Positions 10,326 to 20,495 of a DNA stretch of 64,000 bases are shown here, piece after piece. The stretch comes from Buxus sempervirens. Its lineage: Eukaryota > Streptophyta > Magnoliopsida > Buxales > Buxaceae. A program made the position numbers and the translations under genes. The notes under the pieces are model-generated. The model saw only the letters and a list, made by a program, of their open reading frames with translations. It had not been told where the DNA came from and made no database searches. Each line of letters opens with the position of its first letter. Within the stretch, counting starts at the first letter, position 1. The stretch covers positions 49,805,220 to 49,869,219 of the forward strand of contig OX387186.1 of NCBI GenBank assembly GCA_947561395.2, given 5' to 3'.

Positions 10326-12024
10326 AAGAACACCATTCACTTTGAAAGACTATGTCGAGCTTGATTTGTCAGAAGACGACTTGCTTGAGGAAGAAGTTAT
10401 GCCATGCTGCATGACCTCTTTTGAGGTGAATGAGGAGGCTGAACCAAACCAAGAAGTGGATGAAATAACACTTCGTTCTGGACGGCGCTTGGGAAACCCT
10501 GAACCAGAAAATAATGCTCCTAATAAAGGGGCAGCAGAAAAAGCTTTAAAAAGCAACCCCAAGGCTAAAGCCGATGAAAATACTAAGATTGATCATGGGG
10601 TCAAATATGATGTGCTAGCGCATTTCAAGCGCATCCCAGCACTTTTAAGTGTGTATGAGGCTTTGCAGCTATCCAAGGATCTTAGGAAAGCATTGGTTCA
10701 AGCTTTGTCAAGCCCTGACCTCTACAAAGAAGAAATCAATCAAGTGGAGGTTCAATCCAAGTCATCAAATTTGTGTGCCTCGTGCATGGCATGCATTACC
10801 TTCACAGATGAAGATTTGCAACTTGGGTCAGGAAACCACAACAAACCTCTTTATGTCAAGGGGTTTATTGGTGAGGCTTACTTAAACCGAATCCTACTGG
10901 ATTGTGGTTCAGCTGTAAATATACTTCCCTCAAGAGCCCTCAAAGTCATGGGAATTAATCCCAAGCAATTGTCACCATCTATGATGACAATTCAAGGGTT
11001 CAATCAAATGGGACAAAAAGTATGTGGTACGATCGCCCTTAAAGTGGAAATTGGAGAGTTATATTCCGATGCCCTTTTTCATGTGATTGATGCTGACACA
11101 TCATATAATGTCCTTCTTGGACGCCCATGGCTTCACACATATGGGGTGATCCCTTCAACACTCCATCAATGCTTCAAGTTCAACAAAAATGGGGAAATGA
11201 TAAGAATTCCTGGAGATCCAGATCCTTTTCAAGGGGAAGAAGTGAATTATGCAGATGCTAAATTCTACAAAGAAACCAAGCTTGCCTCTTTTCCCTCCCA
11301 AAGTTCAAAAAATGCAGAACATGGGGGCAAAGAAAAGAAAAGCACTGCATTTACGACACCTACAGCACCTCGGATCAAGGTGGACATCTCTCAAGAAGAT
11401 CAAAGTCCTAAGCAAGGGGATGTAAACACTGCCTCAAAGCCTAAAAAGACTTTCAAGTATGTACCTAAAAGTCTAAGGCAACCGGGCCAAAAGGCATTGG
11501 TGTCAATAAAAGATACAATGGCGGTGCTCACAACAAGCTACACTTTTCCCCTTCGTAAGGTGAACCAATCCATCCTCCGGCCTGAGATGGTTATTACCAT
11601 ACCATTCAACGATGATGGAAGGAAGGGAAAGGTGGCTATCAAAAGCAAGCCAACTTTCCATGGAAGGTATAAAAAGAAGGTGATATACAGGAAAAATAAG
11701 AGTCAAGGTTTACAAGAACCTTCAAAGACTGAGTCATCTTCTTCAAATCAAGTCCTTACAGACTGAGAAAAGGCCATCTTCGCGGATGATAAATATGAAG
11801 AAATAGTTGTTGAGAAAAAGCCTCGTCTATCAGTCTTCCAACGCCTTGGAAACTTACCAAATTCCAAGTCCAATAAAAGGAGAAGGAAGGCTACAAAGAA
11901 AAGAGGACGATGCACGGTCATCTTTAAAAGGCCAAAGGATGACCCTGATAATCAAAATCTCGAAATGATTGTGCAAGCCAACTATATCTCTATTGATGAA
12001 TGTGAAACAGAGGAAACTGAATAG
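10202..12024 (+). pseudogene. E1 protease region of pol
   Basis: The open stretch in this frame is 10102-11766; its meaningful part begins after the indel near 10200. A retroviral-type aspartic protease is shown by LLDCGSAVNILPSRAL, with the catalytic Asp at 10900 (DCGS in place of DTGS; Tat relatives have DNGS), and by YNVLLGRPWLH near 11104. A Lys-rich linker follows. In-frame stops at 11764-11766 (TGA) and 12022-12024 (TAG) break the path to RT; both fit C to T changes of CGA and CAG. No G-patch-like segment is seen between protease and RT, unlike in E2 and E3. Confidence 0.82.
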
Positions 12025-13446
12025 GATATTGATTCTCCAGATTTCTTACAAGAAGTGCGGTCTGCACCTGCTGAAATTGAAGATGGTGGTCAAGCAACAG
12101 TTGACGACCTTCGAGAGATAAATCTTGGCACATTGGATGACCCAAAGCCAATCTATGTCAGTGATTTATTAACCAAGGAAGAATCTGAAAATTATGAAGC
12201 GCCGCTCCAAGAATACCGTGATGTTTTTGCTTGGGGATATCAAGACATGCCGGGTTTAGACCCTGAAATAGCAGTCCACAAACTTGCAATATCCAACCAA
12301 AATCGGCCTGTCAAACAAGCTCAACGTCGCTTTAGACCGGAGTTGGTGACCCAGATTGAAGTCGAAGTTGATAAACTGATAAATGTGGGTTTCGTCCGTG
12401 AGGTCAAATACCCGATATGGCTTGCAAATATTGTTCCAGTCAAAAAGAAAAATGGGCAAATCCGCATTTGCATAGATTTCAGAGATCTAAATGAGGCTTG
12501 TCCTAAAGACGAGTTTCCTTTGCCAATCACAGAATTGTTGGTAGATGCAACCACTGGCTTCGGCGCCTTGTCCTTTATGGACCGATTTTCGGGTTACAAC
12601 CAAATCAAGATGGCACTCGAAGATGAAGAACTGACAGCTTTTCGCACTCCTAAGGGGACATATTGTTACACTGTAATGCCCTTTGGATTAAAAAATGCGG
12701 GAGCTACATATCAAAGGGCCATGACAGTCATTTTCGATGACATGTTGCATAATATTGTGGAATGCTACGTAGACGACTTATTTGTTAAAACAAGGGAAAG
12801 AGGAGATCATCTTGACGACTTAAAAAGAGTCTTTGATAGACTGAGAAAATATCAACTAAAGATGAATCCCCTGAAATGTGCATTCGGGGTAACCTTAGGA
12901 AAATTCCTTGGCTTTGTCGTTCGGTATCATGGCATTGAAATTGATCCCACAAAAATCAAAGCAATCATTGAGATGCCTCCTCGAAATTTACGTGAGCTCC
13001 GAGGGCTACAAGGGAGATTTGCCTATATAAGGAGGTTTATCTCAAATTTGTCTGGAAGATGCCAGCCGTTTTCCAGATTAATGAAAAAGGATACACCTTT
13101 TGTGTGGGATCAGGCATGTCAAAATGCTTTTGAAAAAATCAAACAATATTTGCTAAACCCGCCAGTGATAGAAGCTCCCATCAAATGAAAGCTGTTGATT
13201 CTCTACATCGCAGCTTTGGAAAACTCCTTGGGAGCTTTACTGGTTCAAAATAATGATGAGGGAAAGGAGAATGCCTTGTGTTATCTGAGTTGAACATTAG
13301 TGGGAGCAGAACGAAATTATTCTCCTATTGAAAAAGTTTGTTTAGCTCTTATATTTGCTGTTCAGAAATTACGGCATGATCTCTTGGCACATTACATAAC
13401 TCTCATTTCAAAGGCTGATCCACTCAAATACTTGATGTCTTGACCC
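12025..13446 (+). pseudogene. E1 reverse transcriptase and RNase H
   Basis: The open part 12055-13188 holds a Ty3/gypsy RT: the region from RICIDFRDLNEACPKDEFPLP, then MPFGLKNAGATYQRAM, and the catalytic YVDD at 12766-12777. RNase H follows (LYIAALENSLGALLVQ, then the IEKVCLALIFAVQKLRH segment). It is interrupted by TGA at 13186-13188, 13291-13293 and 13441-13443. By comparison with related elements the second and third fit CGA to TGA; the first more likely replaced a Gly codon. All pieces are in one frame, so the breaks are point mutations. Confidence 0.88.
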
Positions 13447-14190
13447 ATGCTGTCAGGAAGGTTAGCTAAATGGTCCTTGCTTCTGTCAGAATTTGAAATC
13501 AAATACGTTCCTCAAAAAGCAATAAAGGGACAGGCACTAGCAGACTTTTTAGCTGCACACCCCACTCCCGACAACACTGAGCTATCAACTCAACTGCCAG
13601 ATGAAGAAGTTTTGTACACAGAAGAAGCAAGGCCTTGGCAGCTATATTTTGATGGGGCATCAAGAAAACGGGGGGCAAGTGTTGGAATTTTGTTTATCAC
13701 TCCCTCGGGTGGTTTAATACCATACTCCTTTGCTCTCCTCGAGCTTTGCTTAAATAATGTGGTTGAATATGAGGCTTTGATAGTTGGCATTGAAATTGCT
13801 TGTGAAATGCACACCGGAAACCTGCAAGTATTTGGTGATTCGCAGTTGGTCATCAAGCAAATAAATGGGCAGTATGATGTAAAAAATGAGACTTTAATTC
13901 CTTATTATCAAAGAGCCAAGGAATTGATTTCCCAGATCACAGGAATTCAAGTCAATCATATACCACGAGCAGAAAATGATAAAGCCGATGCACTCGCCAA
14001 TTTGGCTGCATCCCTAACTCTTCCAGATCAAAGAGACTTGCAAATAATAGTTGGTGAGCGGCATATTCTCCTGCCATTACAAGAGCGTATGGAAGAAATG
14101 AAAGCAGCAGATATATCCACCGCATATCAAGTGGAAGAGGATACAGATTGGCGACAACCTATTGTTGATTATTTGCAGCATGGAAGATAA
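13447..14190 (+). pseudogene. E1 second (archaeal-type) RNase H
   Basis: After the end of RNase H and the GQALADFLAAHP connection, a second RNase H domain runs from about 13645 to 14020. Its acidic motifs are visible: YFDGA, VVEYEALIVG, FGDSQLVIKQ and NDKADALANLA. This extra domain between RNase H and integrase defines the Tat lineage. TAA at 14188-14190 ends the stretch; CAA to TAA is the simplest origin. The next frame piece (integrase) is in phase. Confidence 0.85.
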
Positions 14191-15396
14191 CCAACTGATC
14201 CCAGAAAAAGGGTAGATGTGCGACGACGGGCTCCTCGCTTCACAATCTCTAATGACACGCTATATAAGCGATCCTTTGATGGGATGCTTTTAAGGTGTCT
14301 ATCAAAAGAAGAAGCGTCGCATGCCCTACACGAAGTCCACTCAGGGACATGTGGTGCACACCAAGCCGGTCCAAAACTTGCTGCACAACTTAAAAGGTTA
14401 GGCTACTATTGGCCAAACATGGTGCAAGACGCCATAAAATTTGCTACCACTTGCAAGGTGTGTCAAATACATGGTGATTTCATACATCAACCACCACAAC
14501 CTCTTCATCCCACCATTCTATACTGGCCATTTGAAATGTGGGGTTTGGATGTCATGGGTCCTTTTAAACCTCCTTCATCAAGGCAGCACGCCTATATACT
14601 GGTAGGGATAGATTATTTTTCAAAGTGGGCTGAAGCGGTTTCGTTAAGACAAGTAGGGGCATCAGAAGTTGCAAATTTCATTCGAAACCATATTATATAT
14701 CGATATGGGGTCCCGTCTAAAATAATTTCAGATCGGGCTAAATATTTCGAATGTAAAGGTCTCACCAAGTTGATGGAGAAATATAAATTTCGCATGGCAC
14801 ACTCATCATCTTATAATCCTTCGTCAAATGGACAAGCAGAGGCATTCAATAAAGTGCTTTGCAAAATTCTCAAGAAAACAGTGTCCAAAAATAAGAGGGA
14901 TTGGCACGAGCGTTTGCCAGAAGCATTGTGGGCGTATCGAACCACGGTGAGAACCTCCACAGGGTGTACTCCATTCAGTCTTGTATATGGAGCAGAAGTT
15001 GTACTCCCATTAGAGGTACAACTACCATCACTTAGAGTCTCAATGCAGCTCACAAAGCCAGATGAAAATGCTGTGGTTAGATTGGCTGAGCTAGAAGCAT
15101 TGGATGAAAAGAGACTCGCAGTGCAACAGCGACTCGAATTTTATCAAGCACGAGTTGCGGGAGCATTCAATAAAAAAGTGAAAGCCAGGTCATTTAAAGT
15201 TGGCGACCTGGTTCTTACCATCAGACGACCCATTGTAGTCAATCGAAGAACTGGTGGGAAATTTGAATCAAAATGGGAAGGACCGTATGTTGTCACTAAG
15301 GTCTTTCCTAAAGGAGCATATGAACTTTCAGATCACGAGGGAAGATGTATATACTCTTGTGTAAATGGGAAATTCATCAAAAAGTTCTACCCATAG
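14191..15396 (+). pseudogene. E1 integrase
   Basis: The stretch shows an HHCC zinc-binding N-terminus (HEVHSGTCGAH ... CKVCQIHGDF), a DDE core (WGLDVMGPF, IISDRAKYF, NGQAEAFNK) and a C-terminal part with the KWEGPYVVTKVFPKGAYEL segment. It ends at TAG 15394-15396. The segment itself has no stop, but it depends on the broken upstream frame for expression. Integrase joins the cDNA ends to the host chromosome, here with 5-bp staggering. Confidence 0.88.
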
Positions 15397-15719
15397 ATCA
15401 AAAAAAAAAACACCAAGTGTCTGCATGTGGTTAAACTGCTGGGACAACATATCCACCAAAAGTGTGCATGTGGTTAAACTGCTATCACCAATGTATCCAC
15501 TAATCGCCTGCATGTGGCTAAACTGCTAAGGCAAACAAAAAAGAAAAAAAAACAGAATATAGAACTACGGATGGCTTGATCCCATTTTATGGGTACGTAG
15601 GCAACCTGGCAATATGTACAGGTCCAACCCCAATTAAAACAAATCATATGTTTCAACAAAAGTGACAAAATAAAATGAAATAAAAGTCACTAAATATAGC
15701 TTGATAACAATGCCTGTTT
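15397..15719 (+). repeat. E1 spacer with three short repeats and an internal hairpin copy
   Basis: No gene is seen. Three copies of tgcatgtggttaaactgct (15421, 15464, 15508) are spaced 43-44 bp apart. After an A-rich run comes a diverged copy of the LTR hairpin motif at 15564-15631, with the gcttgatccc...gggtacgtaggcaacc block. The antisense ORF ends just beyond. Confidence 0.75.
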
Positions 15720-18594
15720 CTACTTATTACAAAAAGAAACTAACAAGTGCAATTGTTTCTTGTACTCCTCCTCATGTGAGGCCTTCAATGTCGTTGCTTC
15801 ACGAGATTCTATCAATTTTTGCTCTCCTCCTTCCAAACGTGCCCTGCAGAGATCTCGATCTGTCTGAGCATGCTTCTTTATAATTTGCTTCAAGTTTGAA
15901 GTTTGCTCTTGAATCTTTCCTTTCTTCACAACTTCAGCGTCATATTTTTCTCGGAGAAAACGAGCCTTAGTTTCCGCATCGAGAACCTCTAACTCTAAAG
16001 TTTTGAGTTCAGCTGAACCTTTTGAAAGGATCTTTAATTCCTCTTCAAGTTTCTTCTTGGCATCTAGGCATGTATTATGATGATGAATTAATTCATCAAT
16101 ATGTGCAGCATCCACCTCAGAACCTTGTTCCAAAACTCGGTCATCTGACACGATCAAGCCTGCAGACTCAAAAATAGAATTGGCGACGTTAGCAAGAGTG
16201 TCAACAAATATCTTGCCTTCAGCTATGTCATCAATCGTAGCATGTGATATCCGAATGAAGCGCTCAAACTTGCCACGTTTGCTCAAGAAATCTCCAGGAG
16301 AGAGAGATGGAGTGATATCAATAACAATGTCCCGCATTATGCCCTCGATGTAACTACGAGTGGGGGCATCAACATCCTTCATAAAGGAAGTATCAAATGG
16401 ACTGATTCCAGACTTCTGAGAACCATGAGTACTTGTCATTGGATCACTTCCTGCATTAGTAGAATCTGCAGGAACTTCCAAGTTGGCAATATGATCCTCT
16501 GGTCCTTCAAAATCAAGTCTTTCTTCATCATCCCAATCATCCAATTCTTTGCTGCAACTAGCATCAACAGTCGGAGGAGCAAGGTCTGGGATACTCGAAT
16601 CAGTGATCTCAATACAATCATTGTCCTCAGAAGAGGATGACCTGTTGTATCGAGCTCTCTTGAAATTTATATCCCGATCATCTTTAGCACGATGAACTCT
16701 TCTCCCTTTTTCTTTGACTTGCTGGACTGTGATATGAATGTCAAAAATGCCAGAGGCTTTAGCCTTAAGCCCAGGGATGGTTACAGCTCCTTTCAAACTC
16801 ATAGAAACTTCACGCAAATTGGAAACAACAAAAACCGGATCTCGCGGAAGGGGCTTGAAACGGCCTCTAGTTAACAATGGAAGGATGCTTTTTATTGACT
16901 TACCCAAATATGTTGCAGTGCTCTGCGCCCACCACCTACAATACCACCATGTGCAACTTCCCGTACGGCTCATACGAGGGATGTAAAACAATGCTCCAGT
17001 ATTCCTTAACAAAATAAATTTTTGGGCTTTAACAAGGTCTTCAAGACATTTCTGCCCCCTTTGTTTAAAGCTGAAACGAAGCCGATTGCCAGGAACGCCT
17101 TGGTCCAAACCAAACTGGCGAGCAAATCTATTTGGATAATACGGCTCTAATCGGGTCTCCATACCCACCCGTACAGGGAGCAGCCGTGAGCGCATACATA
17201 CTAGGAGTTCAAAATGATCATCAGAAAAATCTGGTGTATCCATAAAGTTACGCCCTTCCTCTTCAAAAATAGCATTAGGGCGAAAAGAAACATACTGATC
17301 ATTCCTAAACACCAGTCGCGCTTGAAAGGGATCTGTAATCTCTCCTTGCACAGCTGCATACCTCGCCATCAAGGGATAGTCTGCAAGAAACTCAGTATCT
17401 AGTCGACCATGATATAAAGTGGGAAAGTGCTCCCCCATCCAGGATATCACATAGTGAATCGGAAAATTCGGATTTGCCATACCAGGATTAGATGGATGCA
17501 TAGCAACTTGACCAAGTCCGTGATATATGCAACCCAAAATTGTGGGAGCAAGTGATATCTTTACACCTTGTGCTAGTTGTGAAGCCATGACAAAAGTTTC
17601 TGGTCTGACTGTATCACTACCATGAGGTAAAACGAAGTAACTTAGCCAAAAAGCCAAGTATGCTGCCAAATACCCCTCTTGTGACACTTCTAAGGATAGG
17701 TCTTTTCTATTTTTTTCTTCATCTTGAAATGAAGATGGATGATACTTGTAACTCGTATTCGGCCGGGGTTCTCCAAAGGCTACATATATCAACTCCCCCC
17801 GATAAAAGTGTTTAATCCATTGGGTGAAACTTACTTTCTTCTGCCCAAAGTAAGAGCATATGTGAGCATGGATAACCAGAAGCTCCGCCACTGTAGAAGG
17901 ATATGTTGCCTTTGTCTTTCCACACACATTGAACAAGGACTGGTTTGTGGGAATAAACTCTTCATAGGGTTCCCCTAAAATGGGCAAACCACCAACAATC
18001 TTCATATCATATAACGAAATCCCCATTTCACCACCAACATGGTGAAAGTGTTGCTCAAAGGACCCCATAATTCACAAAACGCTCTCCATACGTTACCAGA
18101 AACTTCATATGGATATTTGGAAACAGCAACTGCACCATAAATATGAGCATCTCTCAAAACATGCCCATAATCCCTCAAGATTGATTCTGTCCATTCTAGC
18201 AAATAGGGTTGAAATGAAGCCTGACCCCTAAACTTGAAACCATCCCATCCTTTGTTTTTTCAATAAGGAAATGCAGGGCAGGATGAAAGCGTTTGTCAAC
18301 TGCCAACTGTTTATCTCCATCTTTTTCATTATTGACATTCTCAACAAAGACACCTGGGAAATGAGGTCCAAAGTGTCTAAAAACACTAATGACACTCTGA
18401 TCATTTTTGGGGTTAAATTCAAACCATCCACTAGGAACATTATCAGTTCGGGTCCAACTCACTTTATCAGTTTCACTGATTCTAGTATCAAGTTCTTTTA
18501 AAGAAATAGACCTCTTATATATGGGACCGGTTTTCAGCTCACAACCATCATGACTTGGGGCTCGTTGTTGACATATATAACCACTTGCCTCCAT
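15720..18594 (-). pseudogene. Antisense ORF of E1 with plant mobile domain (PMD) and coiled coil
   Basis: It is read against E1. From ATG at 18594 the frame is open to about 18200, continues in a second frame (18202 to about 18065), then in a third frame that is open to 15720 (782 codons). Two indels thus break one long protein of roughly 950 residues. The N-terminal half has the plant mobile domain pattern (WTESILRDYGHVLRDAHIYGAVAVSKY..., WRAFCELWG, then VGGEMGISLYDMKIVGGLPILGEP). The C-terminal 250 residues are acidic and end in a long coiled coil (about 15730-16150) rich in Glu, Lys and Leu. Antisense extra ORFs are known from Tat-lineage elements. PMD proteins include host factors that act in transposon silencing, so capture from the host is plausible. 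A splice-acceptor-like sequence sits just upstream of the ATG. Confidence 0.75.
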
Positions 18595-18601
18595 TGAAAC
18601 C

Positions 18602-18630
18602 TGCACCAAAAAAAAAGTGTTAGTGATTTC
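18602..18630 (-). other. Candidate 3' splice site before the antisense PMD ORF
   Basis: Read on the minus strand: a CACTAAC branch-point-like word, a run of nine T, then GGTGCAG, followed by GTTTCA and the ATG of the ORF at 18594. This is the usual form of a plant intron 3' end. It implies that the antisense transcript starts further upstream, perhaps near 20300, and loses an intron of about 1.6 kb. Confidence 0.5.
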
Positions 18631-18632
18631 AC

Positions 18633-19515
18633 AAAAGTAAATAGATATGTGATGACATTGTTGCTAAACCTTCAAGGTTGTATCACAACTCAAAGGATCC
18701 ATATATATGCAATGTTTATCTCATTAAAAAAAAAAAGAGAGATTTGGGGGCCTACTCTTTACATGGGGTCTATCTTTCAACCCACTAAGCTACATGAGCT
18801 AGTTGGAAAACATGCAGTTCATATAAATGACATGGGTCAGAATTGTGGAAACAAGGATGCCTAACATAAATAATTGTGTAAATGACGACACATTTTCCTT
18901 CAATCGTGACTCATGATTGAAATTTCTTATTACTTAAACTCATGGGTCCCACCACTGGAATGGAGCAGTTGGCGAATTGTGGAAGGTCATGAAGCATACT
19001 TAGTCATCAATGTTTGGTGGTGTCTCTTGATTGGGCATTTGCCCATTAGATACCTCAACATATATAATAAAATAGGATGGTCTTAGGATTACACTACCAA
19101 AAATGAGCTACAACCAATGAAATTGATTCCCCACATTTCTTTTGATGGGCTATTATAAAGCCCGTTGAATCACATTTAAAATTTTTGGAAAGGATGCTAA
19201 CTTTCCATTCGTGGGAGTCTAAAGGTGGGTCAATTCAAGTGGGCTTTTATCATACCCATTAACTTAAAAAAAATTTTTTTTTTGGAAAGGATCCGTTAGA
19301 AACAATATTATTTTGGCTATGATACAACCCACAAGCACCAAGTTTGTACATGGATAAAATATTGGAGCCCAAGGATCATGGCCAATTAATCGTACTTGTT
19401 GACAATGGAATACAATGACAAGTTCCCGAAAAGTTAAGGGAGAAACACCAAGCACTCTCTCTCACATCTCGGACCCTCCATTCCGCGAAGGAAATCCTAA
19501 ACCTAAGGAATCGCC
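18633..19515. other. E1 non-coding stretch upstream of the antisense ORF
   Basis: No ORF or known motif is recognised. The stretch is moderately AT-rich. It would lie inside the proposed intron of the antisense gene. Confidence 0.5.
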
Positions 19516-19604
19516 ATGAAAGGAGGCAAATCGAAGGGAGATACCAAAGAGAAAAGTTTCGCTGGAATTGTCTCTGCACTTCCATTCGACTTGCCTAACA
19601 AACT

Positions 19605-19970
19605 ATGGGAATAATGTCCCGGATTTGGAATCGACTCTTGAGAATACGTGGTGAAGATTTCGAAAAGAGATTGGAACACATTTCCAAGGAAGAAGCTTCC
19701 GTTCATTCTAGAATAAAGAAGAGATCTCAAAGATGGTGGATGACTGCCAAGAATCTGATAGTTATCTCCGTAATACTCAAGGTTATTGCAGTGGGTTATG
19801 CTATCATGACAACAAGGACATTGAATTTAGATTGGAAGATGAGGGCACTCCAAGTTTCGCCTGTGTTTCTTCTTCCTGGTCTATCTTCTGCTTTATAATC
19901 AGCACTCGTAAGCTTCACAAGGATGTGTGATCGCAAGGACCAGAAAACTCTTAAAAGGTTCCGTGCTAAA
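19605..19970 (+). pseudogene. Captured fragment of a host Lunapark (LNP) gene inside E1
   Basis: Translation from ATG 19605 gives a segment I recognise as the N-terminal region of plant Lunapark, an ER membrane protein that stabilises three-way tubule junctions. Key parts are FEKRLEHISKEE, then a basic patch, a first membrane segment (NLIVISVILKVIAVGYAIM), the TTRTLNLDWKMRALQ loop and a second hydrophobic segment (FLLPGLSSAL). A TAA at 19896-19898 interrupts it, but the frame continues with VSFTRMCDRKDQKTLKRFRAK to about 19970. The zinc-finger C-terminus is absent. It is in E1 sense orientation and inside E1, so it was copied into the element or an ancestor. Recognition is from memory of the family. 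Confidence 0.7.
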
Positions 19971-20255
19971 GGCAGTTTACAGATTCACAATAGTTCAATA
20001 GAACTATGCCACATGAGAGAAGATTTTGGCAAATACTACCCATCAATGGAATGATACGGCTCCACCTCGGGGAAATTGACACAAACAGCACAAAAATAAT
20101 GGTGCTTCTAAAATTCTTCCTTGTCATTACGTGACTTCTTGGTTGCAGTTTTGAGGACTTACTTGTGATGATATCTAAAGATACTAGGCTCAAGGAGCTC
20201 ATCACAAGTCAAGTCATTAAACAAAAAAAAATGGGGAAAGGAAGAAGAAGACCTT

Positions 20256-20346
20256 AGTCTTTGATGCAGCCATGTTTGTAGATCTCAAATCTGCTTCCGA
20301 AATACAAACGAAACTCTCAAATCCCTAGGGTCGTCATGTTTATATA
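20256..20346 (-). promoter_or_regulatory. Candidate antisense promoter and first exon of the PMD gene in E1
   Basis: On the minus strand TATATAAA at about 20346-20339 is followed some 65 bp later by an ATG (20273-20271) opening MAASKTKVFFF. A possible GT donor follows the AAG codon after Thr. With the acceptor near 18602 this would form exon 1 of the antisense PMD gene. The donor is weak and the link is inferred. Confidence 0.35.
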
Positions 20347-20495
20347 AGAGACCCCAAAGGATAGAGTTTCAATTTGAATTTGAATTCCAAATTCAAATTG
20401 AAGAGGATTTGATATAGTTAAAAGTGGGCCCTTTTTAAGAGGGAGTTTCAGTTATCGTAGGTGAAATTATACACCTCCAATAATTGAGAGAGCAC

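Noticed and set aside
19516-19610. Lys-rich 33-codon ORF (MKGGKSKGD...) resembling the start of HMGB proteins
   Set aside because: Too short and not followed by an HMG-box; it may just be part of the captured sequence before the Lunapark fragment.
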